From: Acanthornis magna
Taxonomy: Eukaryota > Chordata > Aves > Passeriformes > Acanthizidae
Assembly (NCBI GenBank): GCA_036785705.1
Contig: JAWUZG010000174.1
Span: 496,001 to 560,000, forward strand
Direction: 5' to 3'
DNA length: 64,000 nt
The notes beneath the pieces are model-generated. The model saw only the letters and a list, made by a program, of their open reading frames with translations, had not been told where the DNA came from and did not search any database. Position numbers and translations under genes: made by a program. The number at the start of each line of letters is the position of its first letter. Position 1 is the first letter of the stretch. Shown piece after piece: positions 44,796 through 55,504 of the stretch.

Positions 44796-45484
44796 GCAGC
44801 CCCAGCATTGCTCAGCTCCAGCCGGGCCAGTCTGCACAGGGGACACTCCCTGATGCTGCTGCTGCTGACACCAGGGCTGTGCAGCCCCTGCCCCTCCCTG
44901 AGTCAGCATCCCCCAGTGCCACCCCAGCACATCCCAGTGCCCAAGCGTTCCTGCCCTTCCTGCCGCACGTGCAACTTGATAGCAGGGATGTCACCCAGGA
45001 ATGGGCTCCAGGAAGATTTTTAATTGTCCAAATAGGGTGGGGCAGAGCTGGAATCAGCCTGGGCCAGGTGGACATCTCGGCTCCTTGTCCTTTGTAGCTC
45101 AGAAAGGACACATGAGTTCCTTGTCCCCAGCCTGGCAAAGCTCCCTGGGCAGTGTCTGGAGGTGGATGGAGTTCTGCTCTGCTGGGCTGGACAGTGATGC
45201 CCTGATCCCCACTGTGGTGCAGGCTCCTGCCGGTACTGCCCCAGTCTGTCCAAACCCTCACAGGTGCCCCTGGAGCCCATTCCTGGGTGACATCCCTGCT
45301 ATCAAGTCCCTCACGTGGCAGGAAGGGCAGGAATGCTTGGGCAGTGGATGTGCTGGGGTGGCACTGGGGGATGCTGACTCAGGGAGGGGCAGGGGCTGCA
45401 CAGCCCTGGTGTCAGCAGCAGCAGCATCAGGGAGTGTCCCCTGTGCAGACTGGCCTGGCTGGAGCTGAGCAATGCTGGGGCTGC
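44796..45484. promoter_or_regulatory. Divergent promoter region, keratin pair 1
   Basis: Lies between the TATA boxes of genes 1 and 2. AP-1 consensus sites TGAGTCA (44899-44905) and TGACTCA (45375-45381) sit about 105-110 bp upstream of each TATA box, separated from it by a short GCT run. The arms are inverted copies; the unique spacer is about 45013-45268. Confidence 0.7.
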
Positions 45485-45686
45485 TATAAAAGCCCTGCCT
45501 GGGCCCAGCTGGGCCAAGCACTGTCCTGGCCACCTTCTCCTCCTCGGGGACAAGGGTAAGTGTGCGAGCGCTTCTGCTCACAGCTCCCTGCTCCAGCCCC
45601 GGCCCCTGTGGCTCGGCCACTGCCCTCTGCTGCTCTCCTGCCATGGCTGCCCTCTCTTGCAGAGCACCCTCGCATCCCACACCAAG

Positions 45687-46052
45687 ATGTCCTGCTACGA
45701 CCTGTGCCCACCCAGAACCAGCGTGGCTGTGCCCCAGCCCATCGCCGAGAGCTGCAACGAGCTGTGCACCCGCCAGTGCCCCGACTCGTCGGCCTTGATC
45801 CAGCCGCCCCCCGTGGTGGTCACCTTCCCCGGCCCCATCCTCAGCTCCTTCCCCCAGCAAGCCGTGGTGGGCTCCTCTGGAGCACCGGCCTTTGGCGGCT
45901 CCCTGGGGCTGGGCGGCCTCTACGGTGCCGGCGCCACCCAGGCCTCGGGAGGCCTCTGCACCTTTGGCAGAGCCTACGCTGCTCCCGCCTGCAGCCCTTG
46001 CGTCTTGCCCCGCTACAGCAAGAAGCTCTGGGACACCTGCGGGCCCTGCTAG
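45687..46052 (+). CDS. Beta-keratin gene 2
   Basis: 121-aa beta-keratin differing from gene 1 only at residues 10 (Arg) and 28 (Thr). TATA 45485-45490. The exon 1 donor reads CAAGG|GTAAGT, where the other nine have CAACG or equivalent. Intron 45556-45662, 24-nt leader in exon 2, AATAAA 46213-46218, type-A 3' UTR. It is the right arm of palindrome 1 with gene 1. Its 3' flank is interrupted by an insertion of about 900 bp (46307-47205) before the purine-rich tract. The ATG in AAGATGTCC is chosen because the family begins MSCYD; an in-frame upstream ATG falls inside the intron. Confidence 0.96.
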   Translation: MSCYDLCPPRTSVAVPQPIAESCNELCTRQCPDSSALIQPPPVVVTFPGPILSSFPQQAVVGSSGAPAFGGSLGLGGLYGAGATQASGGLCTFGRAYAAPACSPCVLPRYSKKLWDTCGPC

Positions 46053-46306
46053 AGCCACCACAGCCCACCCCAAACACCCACGGCAGCCTCAGCCCAGCAT
46101 GGAGAAGTTGAGCTCTGCACAAGCTGTCCTGGGCTCCTGCAGCCCCTGACACGCAGCCTGCCTGGGGCCTGCCCACTGTGTCTCTCCCAGTCTCCCCTGC
46201 CCCTTTGTTCACAATAAAGATTTCCTGCATCCAAGTCTTGTCTTCCTTCCATTTTTTCCCAAAAACCGGAAGATCCCAGTAATGGAGTTGTTGCAAGACT
46301 GGGTGG

Positions 46307-47205
46307 TGTCAGAGACTGAAATATTTCATGCCTCAAATATTGATATAAGTTTTGCTCATTATAAGAAAACGTGTGTAGAGGAACTACAACCATGGAAGCC
46401 TCTGTGAAGATACCTGACTGGGACTTTAGATTGAAAGTCAGACTGCTGAGATTAGATAAAGGGAAACCTATTGTTCATTCATCTCAGGCTGAAGGAAAGG
46501 TATACATCCACAAAGGCCAAAGCCACCAGCTGCACTGAGAATCATCCCTGACTGAGTTTGGGTTGGGGTGAGAGCACAGCTCACAAAGCCAGGTTTACAC
46601 AGACTTCCCCCCCAGCCGTGGGGAGAGGAGGAAGTTTTGGGTTCGTGGCATAATCTCTGGTAAGAGGCAATAAACTCATCCTCCATTACACAAACTGGCC
46701 CAGCTGTGGAACCCCCAAGCCCACAGGCCACATCCACAGGACACTGATGTGAAAGGCAGCTGAGGGGGTGACATAATCCATCACAGACCCCCCAAAGGGC
46801 AAGGCCTTGCACCACAGGACCGCACGTGATGCAAGTAAAGTCTGCTGCAAGAGACTATCCCCTCCCCTGGGGGACATGCCTGGACATTTCCACCTGGCCT
46901 GAGTGTGTATTAACCCATGGGATCCTGTGCTTTTCAGGGGGACCATCACCACCAAGAAGACCAAGCTGGAGAGGATCAACGCAACATCATTGGGATCCAC
47001 GGATGGTGATATTCTTTAATCCTGTCTCTGTCACTCTCTTTCTGTACCCCCCCACCTCTTTTCCTACTTCTCCTTTTCTCTCTTTTCTTCTCTCTCTCAT
47101 ATTTACTATCAAATATAATCTATATTATTGACTGACATATGGTCTTGTTTGCACCTTAATTGGGCAGAGGTATTTCTAAAGAACCTTAATAACTGGATCA
47201 TAACA
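46307..47205 (+). mobile_element. Insertion in the gene 2 downstream flank, LTR-like
   Basis: The sequence before 46306 and after 47206 is contiguous in the equivalent flank of gene 10 (about 63640), so about 899 bp are inserted. The insert begins TGTCAGAGACTG and ends GATCATAACA. Flanks GGTGG and GGAGG match at four of five bases. No coding capacity is seen; the LTR identity is inference. Confidence 0.55.
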
Positions 47206-47219
47206 GGAGGGAATGCAAA

Positions 47220-47970
47220 ATGAAAGGTGAAGCAGAAGGTAAAACAGAAGAGGGAAGGGCACAGTGGAGCTTAAAGTGGAGAAGAAAATGCTATCAAAGT
47301 GGAAGTGGAAGCAGAAGAAACAACAGGAAGGGACAGGGTTAGGTGAGGGAGAAGGAGAAGGAGATGGGGAGAAGGGGAAGGAAAGAAGAAGGATGATGAC
47401 AATGGCAAAGAGAAAGGCGGGGATTAGAAGAGGACAAAAACAAGAGCATGGACATGGACAAAGAGAATAAGAAAAGGAAGGAGAAAGAGAAGAAAGGGAA
47501 GGATGATGAAAGAGAAGGAGGATGACATGAAAAACGAGAAGGAGAAATATAAATACGAAAACATAACAAGAGATATAAAGAAAAATAGAAAGAGGAGCTG
47601 AAGACAAAGGAGATGAAGAAAAGGAGAAGAAGAGAAGGAGGACAAGGACATGGACAAGGAGGACAAGAAAGAAGCATACAGAAAAGGGCATGGACACGGA
47701 CAAGGAGAAGAAAGAAGGACAAAGAAAAGGGCAAGGACGAGGGTAAGGAGAATAAGAAAAGGAAACAGAAGGAGAAGGAAAAGGAGGAAGAAAGTGAATG
47801 AGGATCAGATGAAAAACAAGGAGAGGGAGAAATATAAATAGGAAGACGAAAGAAAGAAAGGAAACTCAAAGGAAGAGACATACAACAACAACACAATGGA
47901 GAAGGGGAAGGGCAAGAGCAAGGGCAAGGGGAAGAGGATGGAAAAGACACTGATGTCAAGGCAATGTAAT
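47220..47970. repeat. Polypurine tract between keratin genes 2 and 3
   Basis: About 750 bp of A/G-rich + strand (GGAAAAGGA, GGACAAGGAGA-type motifs). It is the tail-to-tail junction of a type-A gene (2) and a type-B gene (3), with purines on the sense strand of the type-A gene. Confidence 0.9.
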
Positions 47971-48680
47971 GTGCAGGGCACAGGGAAGGAGAAGCTTCCT
48001 GCTTGATGTCAGTTCCAATGACTTCTGCAGAGCCATGGAAGCAGAAAGTGATAGAGCCCTGGCAGCCTTTGGCCATGGATAGTTTCCAGCCCCAGGGACA
48101 GCCCCACACTTTCACAGCCTGACTGGAGGTATGGAACAGCCCCTGGTCTCATGTGCTGCAGGCAGGGGAGATTCCTGTGTTCAGGCAGAGCCCTTAGAGC
48201 TCACCTGCAAGACCGTGTGGGGTGACAGCTGCCAGGGCTGGGGGATCTGCCCAAAGGCAGCTCTGGCTGGCAAGGATGGGGACGAGAGACTGCCCTGACT
48301 GGGCTTGAGGGAGCCACGTGCAGGGAGAGGAAGCCCTGCAGCCCATGCTGGGCATCGAGAGTAAATCCAGAGAGGCAGGAGTTGGATGCAGGATTGTTTT
48401 ATTAGAAGCACAGCAAAGAACACACTGGACACAGATACAGAAGGCATGGGCAGGATTTCTCCGCAGGCTTCTCTAGAGCTGCTCCTTCAGGCTTGTCCCA
48501 GGCAGGAGCTGATGCCAAGAGAAAGGAGTGCCCTGAGGGACCATGGTGGAGTCAGGACTGTGGGCAAAGGCAGGAGCAAGGAGGGGGAGAGGCGGCCTGG
48601 GGAGAGGGGCAGGGGAGGAGAAAAGAGAGGAGGAGTGAGGCTGAGGCTGCCAAGGCACTGCAGGGCTGCTGGTTGTGGCT

Positions 48681-49046
48681 CTAGCAGGGCCCGCAGGTGT
48701 CCCAGAGCTTCTTGCTGTAGCGGGGCAAGACGCAAGGGCTGCAGGCGGGAGCAGCGTAGGCTCTGCCAAAGGTGCAGAGGCCTCCCAAGGCCTGGGTGGC
48801 GCCGGCACCGTAGAGGCCGCCCAGCCCCAGGGAGCCGCCAAAGGCCGGTGCTCCGGAGGAGCCCACCACGGCTTGCTGGGGGAAGGAGCTGAGGATGGGG
48901 CCAGGGAAGGTGACCACCACGGGGGGCGGCTGGATCAAGGCCGACGAGTCGGGGCACTGACGGGCGCACAGCTCGTTGCAGCTCTCGGCGATGGGCTGGG
49001 GCACAGCCACGCTGGTTCTGGGTGGGCACAGGTCGTAGCAGGACAT
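48681..49046 (-). CDS. Beta-keratin gene 3
   Basis: 121 aa with Arg10, Ala28 and the only Ser87-to-Leu change in the array (ATQALGG). TATA 49243-49248, exon 1 ends 49178, intron 49071-49177, AATAAA (minus) 48398-48403. The 3' UTR is type B, unrelated to type A beyond the first few bases after the stop. The promoter carries the longest GCT run of the cluster (11 units, 49308-49340) between TATA and AP-1 (49373-49379). Pairs head-to-head with gene 4. Confidence 0.96.
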   Translation of the reverse strand: MSCYDLCPPRTSVAVPQPIAESCNELCARQCPDSSALIQPPPVVVTFPGPILSSFPQQAVVGSSGAPAFGGSLGLGGLYGAGATQALGGLCTFGRAYAAPACSPCVLPRYSKKLWDTCGPC

Positions 49047-49248
49047 CTTGGCGTGGGATGCGAGGGTGCTCTGCAAGAGAGGGCAGCCATGGCAGGAGAG
49101 CAGCAGAGGGCAGTGGCCGAGCCACAGGGGCCGGGGCTGGAGCAGGGAGCTGTGAGCAGAAGCGCTCGCACACTTACCGTTGTCCCCGAGGAGGAGAAGG
49201 TGGCCAGGACAGTGCTTGGCCCAGCTGGGCCCAGGCAGGGCTTTTATA

Positions 49249-49305
49249 GCAGCCCCAGCATTGCTCAGCTCCAGCCAGGCCAGTCTGCACAGGGGACACT
49301 CCCTG

Positions 49306-49341
<36 letters not shown>

Positions 49342-49955
49342 ACACCAGGGCTGGGCGGCCCTTGCCCCTCCCTGAGTCAGCATCCCCCAGTGCCATCCCA
49401 GAATAACCCACTGCCCAATGTTCTTGTCATTCCTGTCAGACGCGCAACATGATAGCAGGGATGTCACCCAGGAATGGGCTCCAGGAAGATTTTTAATTGT
49501 CCAAATAGGGTGGGGCAGCGCCCGAATCAGCCTGGGCCAGGTGGACATCACTGATTTTTGTCCCATGTAGTTCAGGAAAGAAAAGGGTTCCTTGTCCCTA
49601 GCCTGGCAGAGCTCCCTGGGCAGTGTCTGGAGGTGGATGGAGTTCTGCTCTGCTGGGCTGGACAGTGATGCACATATATCCACCATACTGCAGGCTCCTG
49701 CCACTACTGCCCCAGTCCGTCCAAACCCTCACAGATCTTCCTGGAGCCCATTCCTGGGTGACATCCCTGCTATCAAGTCCCTCATGTGGCAGGAAGGGCA
49801 GGAATGCTTGGGTAGTGGATGTGCTGGGGTGACACTGGGGGATGCTGACTCAGGGAGGGGCAGGGGCCACACAGCCCTGGTGTCAGCAGCAGCAGCATCA
49901 GGGAGTGTCCCCTGTGCAGACTGGCCCGGCTGGAGCTGAGCAATGCTGGGGCTGC
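49249..49955. promoter_or_regulatory. Divergent promoter region, keratin pair 2
   Basis: AP-1 sites at 49373-49379 (toward gene 3) and 49846-49852 (toward gene 4). The unique spacer of about 254 bp (49486-49739) has the same orientation as in pair 1. The GCT expansion on the gene 3 side makes the two half-promoters unequal. Confidence 0.7.
49308..49340. repeat. (GCT)11 microsatellite in keratin gene 3 promoter
   Basis: Eleven uninterrupted GCT units; most sister promoters have four and gene 9 has seven (62204-62224). Confidence 0.97.
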
Positions 49956-50157
49956 TATAAAAGCCCTGCCTGGGCCCAGCTGGGCCAAGCACTGTCCTGG
50001 CCACCTTCTCCTCCTCGGGGACAACGGTAAGTGTGCGAGCGCTTCTGCTCACAGCTCCCTGCTCCAGCCCCGGCCCCTGTGGCTCAGCCACTGCCCTCTG
50101 CTGCTCTCCTGCCATGGCTGCCCTCTCTTGCAGAGCACCCTCGCATCCCACGCCAAG

Positions 50158-50523
50158 ATGTCCTGCTACGACCTGTGCCCACCCAGAACCAGCGTGGCTG
50201 TGCCCCAGCCCATCGCCGAGAGCTGCAACGAGCTGTGCGCCCGCCAGTGCCCCGACTCGTCGGCCTTGATCCAGCCGCCCCCCGTGGTGGTGACGTTCCC
50301 CGGCCCCATCCTCAGCTCCTTCCCCCAGCAAGCCGTGGTGGGCTCCTCCGGAGCACCGGCCTTTGGCGGCTCCCTGGGGCTGGGCGGCCTCTACGGTGCC
50401 GGCGCCACCCAGGCCTCGGGAGGCCTCTGCACCTTTGGCAGAGCCTACGCTGCTCCCGCCTGCAGCCCTTGCGTCTTGCCCCGCTACAGCAAGAAGCTCT
50501 GGGACACCTGCGGGCCCTGCTAG
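50158..50523 (+). CDS. Beta-keratin gene 4
   Basis: 121 aa with Arg10 and Ala28. Promoter TATA 49956-49961 and AP-1 49846-49852; intron 50027-50133; AATAAA 50801-50806 with a type-B 3' UTR. It is one of two plus-strand type-B genes (with gene 6). The sequence from here to gene 6 is repeated almost exactly 4,265-4,271 bp further right, so genes 4 and 6 are products of a direct duplication. It differs from gene 6 at residues 10, 21 and 28. Confidence 0.96.
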   Translation: MSCYDLCPPRTSVAVPQPIAESCNELCARQCPDSSALIQPPPVVVTFPGPILSSFPQQAVVGSSGAPAFGGSLGLGGLYGAGATQASGGLCTFGRAYAAPACSPCVLPRYSKKLWDTCGPC

Positions 50524-51239
50524 AGCCACAACCAGCAGCCCTGCAGTGCCTTGGCAGCCTCAGCCTCACTCCTCCTCTCTTTTCTCCTCCCCTGCCCCTC
50601 TCCCCAGGCCGCCTCTCCCCCTCCTTGCTCCTGCCTGTGCCCACATTCCTGACTCCACCATGGTCCCTCAGGGCGCTGCCTTCTCTTGGCAGCAGCCCCT
50701 GCCTGGGACAAGCCTGAAGGAGCAGCTCTAGAGAAGCCTGCGGAGAAATCCTGCCCATGCCTTCTGTATCTGTGTCCAGTGTGTTCTTTGCTGTGCTTCT
50801 AATAAAACAATCCTGCATCCAACTCCTACCTCTCTGGATTTACACTCGATGCCCAGCATGGGCTGCAGGGCTTCCTCTCCCTGCACGTGGCTCCCTCAAG
50901 CCCAGTCAGGGCAGTCTCTCGTCCCCATCCTTGCCAGCCAGAGCTGCCTTTGGGCAGATCCCCCAGCCCTGGCAGCTGTCACCCCACACGGTCCTGCAGG
51001 TGAGCTCTAAGGGCTCTGCCTGAACACAGGAATCTCCCCTGCCTGCAGCACATGAGACCAGGGGCTGTTCCACACCTCCAGTCAGGCTGTGAAAGTGCAG
51101 GATTGTCCCTGGGGCTGGAAACCATCCATGGCCAAAGGCTGCCAGGGCTCAATCACTTTCTGCTTCCATGGCTCTGCAGAAGTCATTGGAACTGACATCA
51201 AATAGGAGGCTTCCCCTTCCCTGTGCCCTGCACATTATG

Positions 51240-52725
51240 TTGCCTTGTCATCAGCTCCTTCCCCTTCGCCTTCCTCTTCCCCTTCTCCTTCTCCCTCTCC
51301 TTCTCTTTCTCCTTTTCCTCCTTCTCCTTCCCCTTCCTCTTCTCATTCCCCGTCCCCTTCTCCTTTGCCTTGTCCTTGTATTTGTCTTTCTACTTCTTTC
51401 TTTTGTCTTCCTATTTATATTTCTCCCTTTCTTTGTTTTTCATCTGATTCTCCTTCACTTTCTTCCTCCTTCCCCTTCTCTTTTTTTTCCTGTTCTTAAC
51501 GCTGGGCTGGTGGTGGTGTGAGATGTGGTCTCCTGCGTGTTCCGAGAGCGTCTCAGTTCCCACACAGACCCTTCCGGTCACTGCATTCCACAACGTGCAA
51601 GTAAGACCTTTTCTCTCACCCGTGCGGGTGTATTGTACGGTCACACTCACACACCGCAGAGCTTCTAATTAGCTGAATGCGTTTACCAGAGATACAGGAC
51701 TTCAGAGGGTCCAGACACGTGGATATATTCCAGGGATTTATTCCATGAAGGGAATCCAGCAGCATAAGAGAAAGGGTCACTCTGCATGACTACAGATATA
51801 GGGGTCAAGGTCCAATAGGGTTAGGGAGGAGGCAGGGAAATACAACGACAACCAATGGGAAGAAGTTATAGGGGTGCAGTGTGTGATACAATGAGAACCA
51901 ATGAGGGGAAGGGAAGGGCAGGGTCAGGGATACAACAACAACCAATTAACATAGGAGGATTAGCATAACTAGGGAAAGACCACTCAACCAACCTCAGAGG
52001 GTATTTCACAGCTCAGAGTTGTCCCACCAGTTTTCTGCTCCTGTGGGAACCTCTCAGCTTCTCCGAGACAGTTTCAGCCACTGCAACATGTTCTTATTCT
52101 CCTGTTCCTTGTCCTTGCCCTTTTCTTTCTCCTTCTTTCTTCTTCTCCTTATCCTTGTCAATGCCCTACTCTTTATCCTTCTTTCTTGTCCTCCTTGTCC
52201 ATGTCCTTGTCCTTGTCCTTGTCCTTCTCCTTCTCCTTCTCGTCTTCTCCCTTTCTTCTTCTATTCTCCATTTCGTTTGCCTTCGCCTTGTCCTTCTATT
52301 TCTCTTTCTGTGTCTCTTGTTGCTTTCCTATTTATATATATCCTTCTCCTTGTTTTTCGTGTCACCCTCCTTCTCTTTCATCGTCCTTCCCTTTCTCACT
52401 CTCATTCTGTTTCCTTAATCTCCTTGTCATTGTCCATGCCCTTGTCTTTCTCCTTCTTTTTCTGCTCCTGGTCCTTCTGATCCTTGTCTTTCTTCATCTC
52501 CTTGTACTTGTCCTCTTCCTTGTCCTTGTCCTTGTCCTTTTCTCCTTCCGCTTCTTGCCTTCACCTTCTCCTCCTTCTGCCTCATCTAATCCAACATTTT
52601 CCCTTTGTTTCTTCTGCTTCCAACTCCATTTTGATAGCAATTTCTTCTCCATTTTAACCGCCACTGTGCCCTTCCGTCTTCTATTTTACCTTCCCCTTGA
52701 CCTTCCATTTTGCATTCCCTCCCAG
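51240..52725. repeat. Polypyrimidine tract between genes 4 and 5, split by an insertion
   Basis: C/T-rich + strand at 51240-51498 and 52089-52725, the mirror image of the 47.2-48.0 kb tract. The two halves are separated by a 590-bp insert. Confidence 0.88.
51499..52088. mobile_element. 590-bp insertion, copy a (LTR-like)
   Basis: Non-pyrimidine sequence flanked by the 8-bp direct repeat TGTTCTTA (51491-51498, 52089-52096). It contains TGTGAGATG near its left end and closes CACTGCAACA. If the element starts at 51517, the ends are TG...CA and it could be an LTR, but then no duplication is visible. The family is not recognised. Confidence 0.6.
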
Positions 52726-52968
52726 GTTTGCATCTCCATATTACCAAGGTCTTCCGGAATTGGGAAAAAATGGGAGGAAGACAAGATTGGATGCAGGAAA
52801 TCTTTATTGTGAACAAAGGGGCAGGGGAGACTGGGAGAGAGACAGTGGGCAGGCCCCAGGCAGGCTGCGTGTCAGGGGCTGCAGGAGCCCAGGACAGCTT
52901 GTGCAGAGCTCAACTTCTCCATGCTGGGCTGAGGCTGCCGTGGGTGTCTGGGGTGGGCTGTGGTGGCT

Positions 52969-53334
52969 CTAGCAGGGCCCGCAGGTGTCCCAGAGCTTCT
53001 TGCTGTAGCGGGGCAAGACGCAAGGGCTGCAGGCGGGAGCAGCGTAGGCTCTGCCAAAGGTGCAGAGGCCTCCCGAGGCCTGGGTGGCGCCGGCACCGTA
53101 GAGGCCGCCCAGCCCCAGGGAGCCGCCAAAGGCCGGTGCTCCGGAGGAGCCCACCACGGCTTGCTGGGGGAAGGAGCTGAGGATGGGGCCGGGGAACGTC
53201 ACCACCACGGGGGGCGGCTGGATCAAGGCCGACGAGTCGGGGCACTGGCGGGTGCACAGCTCGTTGCAGCTCTCGGCGATGGGCTGGGGCACAGCCACGC
53301 TGGTTTTGGGTGGGCACAGGTCGTAGCAGGACAT
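52969..53334 (-). CDS. Beta-keratin gene 5
   Basis: 121 aa with Lys10 and Thr28. TATA 53531-53536, AP-1 53640-53646, intron 53359-53465, AATAAA (minus) 52803-52808, type-A 3' UTR. It pairs head-to-head with gene 6, which has the type-B 3' UTR, so this pair is palindromic only as far as the coding exons. The leader has one CTCGAGG change where the others read CCCGAGG. Gene 7 is its tandem-duplication counterpart. Confidence 0.96.
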   Translation of the reverse strand: MSCYDLCPPKTSVAVPQPIAESCNELCTRQCPDSSALIQPPPVVVTFPGPILSSFPQQAVVGSSGAPAFGGSLGLGGLYGAGATQASGGLCTFGRAYAAPACSPCVLPRYSKKLWDTCGPC

Positions 53335-53536
53335 CTTGGCGTGGGATGCGAGGGTGCTCTGCAAGAGAGGGCAGCCATGGCAGGAGAGCAGCAGAGGGCA
53401 GTGGCCAAGCCACAGGGGCCGGGGCTGGAGCAGGGAGCTGTGAGCAGAAGCGCTCGCACACTTACCGTTGTCCTCGAGGAGGAGAAGGTGGCCAGGACAG
53501 TGCTTGGCCCAGCTGGGCCCAGGCAGGGCTTTTATA

Positions 53537-54220
53537 GCAGCCCCAGCATTGCTCAGCTCCAGCCGGGCCAGTGTGCACAGGGGACACTCCCTGATGCTGC
53601 TGCTGCTGACACCAGGGCTGTGCGGCCCCTGCCCCTCCCTGAGTCAGCATCCCCCAGTGCCACCCCAGCACATCCACTGCCCAAGCGTTCCTGCCCTTCC
53701 TGCCACGTGAGGGACTTGATAGCAGGGATGTCACTCAGTGAGGGGCTCCAGGGGCACCTGTGAGGGTTTGCAGGGTCTGGGGCATGACCGGCAGGAGTCT
53801 GCACTGCAGTGGGGATGTGTGCATCACTGTCCAGCCCAGCAGAGCAGGACTCCATCCACCTCCAGACACTGCCCAGGGAGCTCTGCTATGCTCGGGACAA
53901 AAAACCCATTTCTTCCCTGAGCTACATGGGACAAGGAGCAGTGATGTCCACCTGGCTCTGGCCAATTCCAGCCCTGCCCCACCCTGTTTGGACCATTAAA
54001 GATCTTCCAGGTGCCCATTCCGGGTAAATCCCCGCTATCAAGGTGCTCACGGGACAGGAAGGGCAGGAACGCTTGGGCAGTGGATGTGCTGGGGTGGCAC
54101 CAGGGGATGCTGACTCAGGGAGGGGCAGGGGCCACACAGCCCTGGTGTCAGCAGCAGGAGAATCAGGGAGTGTCCCCTGTGCACACTGGCCCGGCTGGAG
54201 CTGAGCAATGCTGGGGCTGC
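53537..54220. promoter_or_regulatory. Divergent promoter region, keratin pair 3
   Basis: AP-1 sites at 53640-53646 and 54111-54117. The spacer (about 53753-54010) is in the opposite orientation to pairs 1 and 2: the CCACCCTGTTTGGAC end is on the right, next to gene 6. The GCT run on the gene 6 side is interrupted (CAGCAGCAGGAGAATCAG). Confidence 0.7.
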
Positions 54221-54422
54221 TATAAAAGCCCTGCCTGGGCCCAGCTGGGCCAAGCACTGTCCTGGCCACCTTCTCCTCCTCGGGGACAACGGTAAGTGTG
54301 CGAGCGCTTCTGCTCACAGCTCCCTGCTCCAGCCCCGGCCCCTGTGGCTTGGCCACTGCCCTCTGCTGCTCTCCTGCCATGGCTGCCCTCTCTTGCAGAG
54401 CACCCTCGCATCCCACGCCAAG

Positions 54423-54788
54423 ATGTCCTGCTACGACCTGTGCCCACCCAAAACCAGCGTGGCTGTGCCCCAGCCCATCGCCAAGAGCTGCAACGAGCTG
54501 TGCACCCGCCAGTGCCCCGACTCGTCGGCCTTGATCCAGCCGCCCCCCGTGGTGGTCACCTTCCCCGGCCCCATCCTCAGCTCCTTCCCCCAGCAAGCCG
54601 TGGTGGGCTCCTCCGGAGCACCGGCCTTTGGCGGCTCCCTGGGGCTGGGCGGCCTCTACGGTGCCGGCGCCACCCAGGCCTCGGGAGGCCTCTGCACCTT
54701 TGGCAGAGCCTACGCTGCTCCCGCCTGCAGCCCTTGCGTCTTGCCCCGCTACAGCAAGAAGCTCTGGGACACCTGCGGGCCCTGCTAG
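54423..54788 (+). CDS. Beta-keratin gene 6
   Basis: 121 aa with Lys10, Thr28 and a unique Glu21-to-Lys change ([10 protein letters not shown]) just before the first core Cys cluster. TATA 54221-54226, AP-1 54111-54117, intron 54292-54398. The AATAAA at 55066-55071 lies in CTTCAAATAAAAC, where genes 3, 4 and 9 read CTTCTAATAAAAC. Type-B 3' UTR. It follows the first unit of the 4.27-kb duplication and begins the second. Confidence 0.96.
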   Translation: MSCYDLCPPKTSVAVPQPIAKSCNELCTRQCPDSSALIQPPPVVVTFPGPILSSFPQQAVVGSSGAPAFGGSLGLGGLYGAGATQASGGLCTFGRAYAAPACSPCVLPRYSKKLWDTCGPC

Positions 54789-55504
54789 AGCCACAACCAG
54801 CAGCCCTGCAGTGCCTTGGCAGCCTCAGCCTCACTCCTCCTCTCTTTTCTCCTCCCCTGCCCCTCTCCCCAGGCCGCCTCTCCCCCTCCTTGCTCCTGCC
54901 TGTGCCCACATTCCTGACTCCACCATGGTCCCTCAGGGTGCTCCCTTCTCTTGGCAGCAGCCCCTGCCTGGGACAAGCCTGAAGGAGCAGCTCTAGAGAA
55001 GCCTGCGGAAAAATCCTGCCCATGCCTTCTGTATCTGTGTCCAGTGTGTTCTTTGCTGTGCTTCAAATAAAACAATCCTGCATCCAACTCCTACCTCTCT
55101 GGATTTACTCTTGATGCCCAGCATGGGCTGCAGGGCTTCCTCTCCCTGCACGTGGCTCCCTCAAGCCCAGTCAGGGCAGTCTCTCGTCCCCATCCTTGCC
55201 AGCCAGAGCTGCCTTTGGGCAGATCCCCCAGCCCTGGCAGCTGTCACCCCACACGGTCCTGCAGGTGAGCTCTAAGGGCTCTGCCTGAACACAGGAATCT
55301 CCCCTGCCTGCAGCACATGAGACCAGGGGCTGTTCCACACCTCCAGTCAGGCTGTGAAAGTGCAGGATTGTCCCTGGGGCTGGAAACTATCCATGGCCAA
55401 AGGCTGCCAGGGCTCAATCACTTTCTGCTTCCATGGCTCTGCAGAAGTCATTGGAACTGACATCAAATAGGAGGCTTCCCCTTCCCTGTGCCCTGCACAT
55501 TATG

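Noticed and set aside
53922..54794. Long antisense open frames (up to 291 codons) across each keratin gene, repeated in all ten copies
   Set aside because: They span the intron, promoter and coding exon on the wrong strand and mirror the GC-rich codon pattern of the real gene. Their recurrence only reflects copy identity.
54296..54982. Open frame of 228 codons in another forward frame of keratin genes 4 and 6 (and 183 codons in others)
   Set aside because: It begins inside the 5' UTR intron and reads the keratin exon out of frame. The in-frame product MSCYDLC... is a recognised family member.
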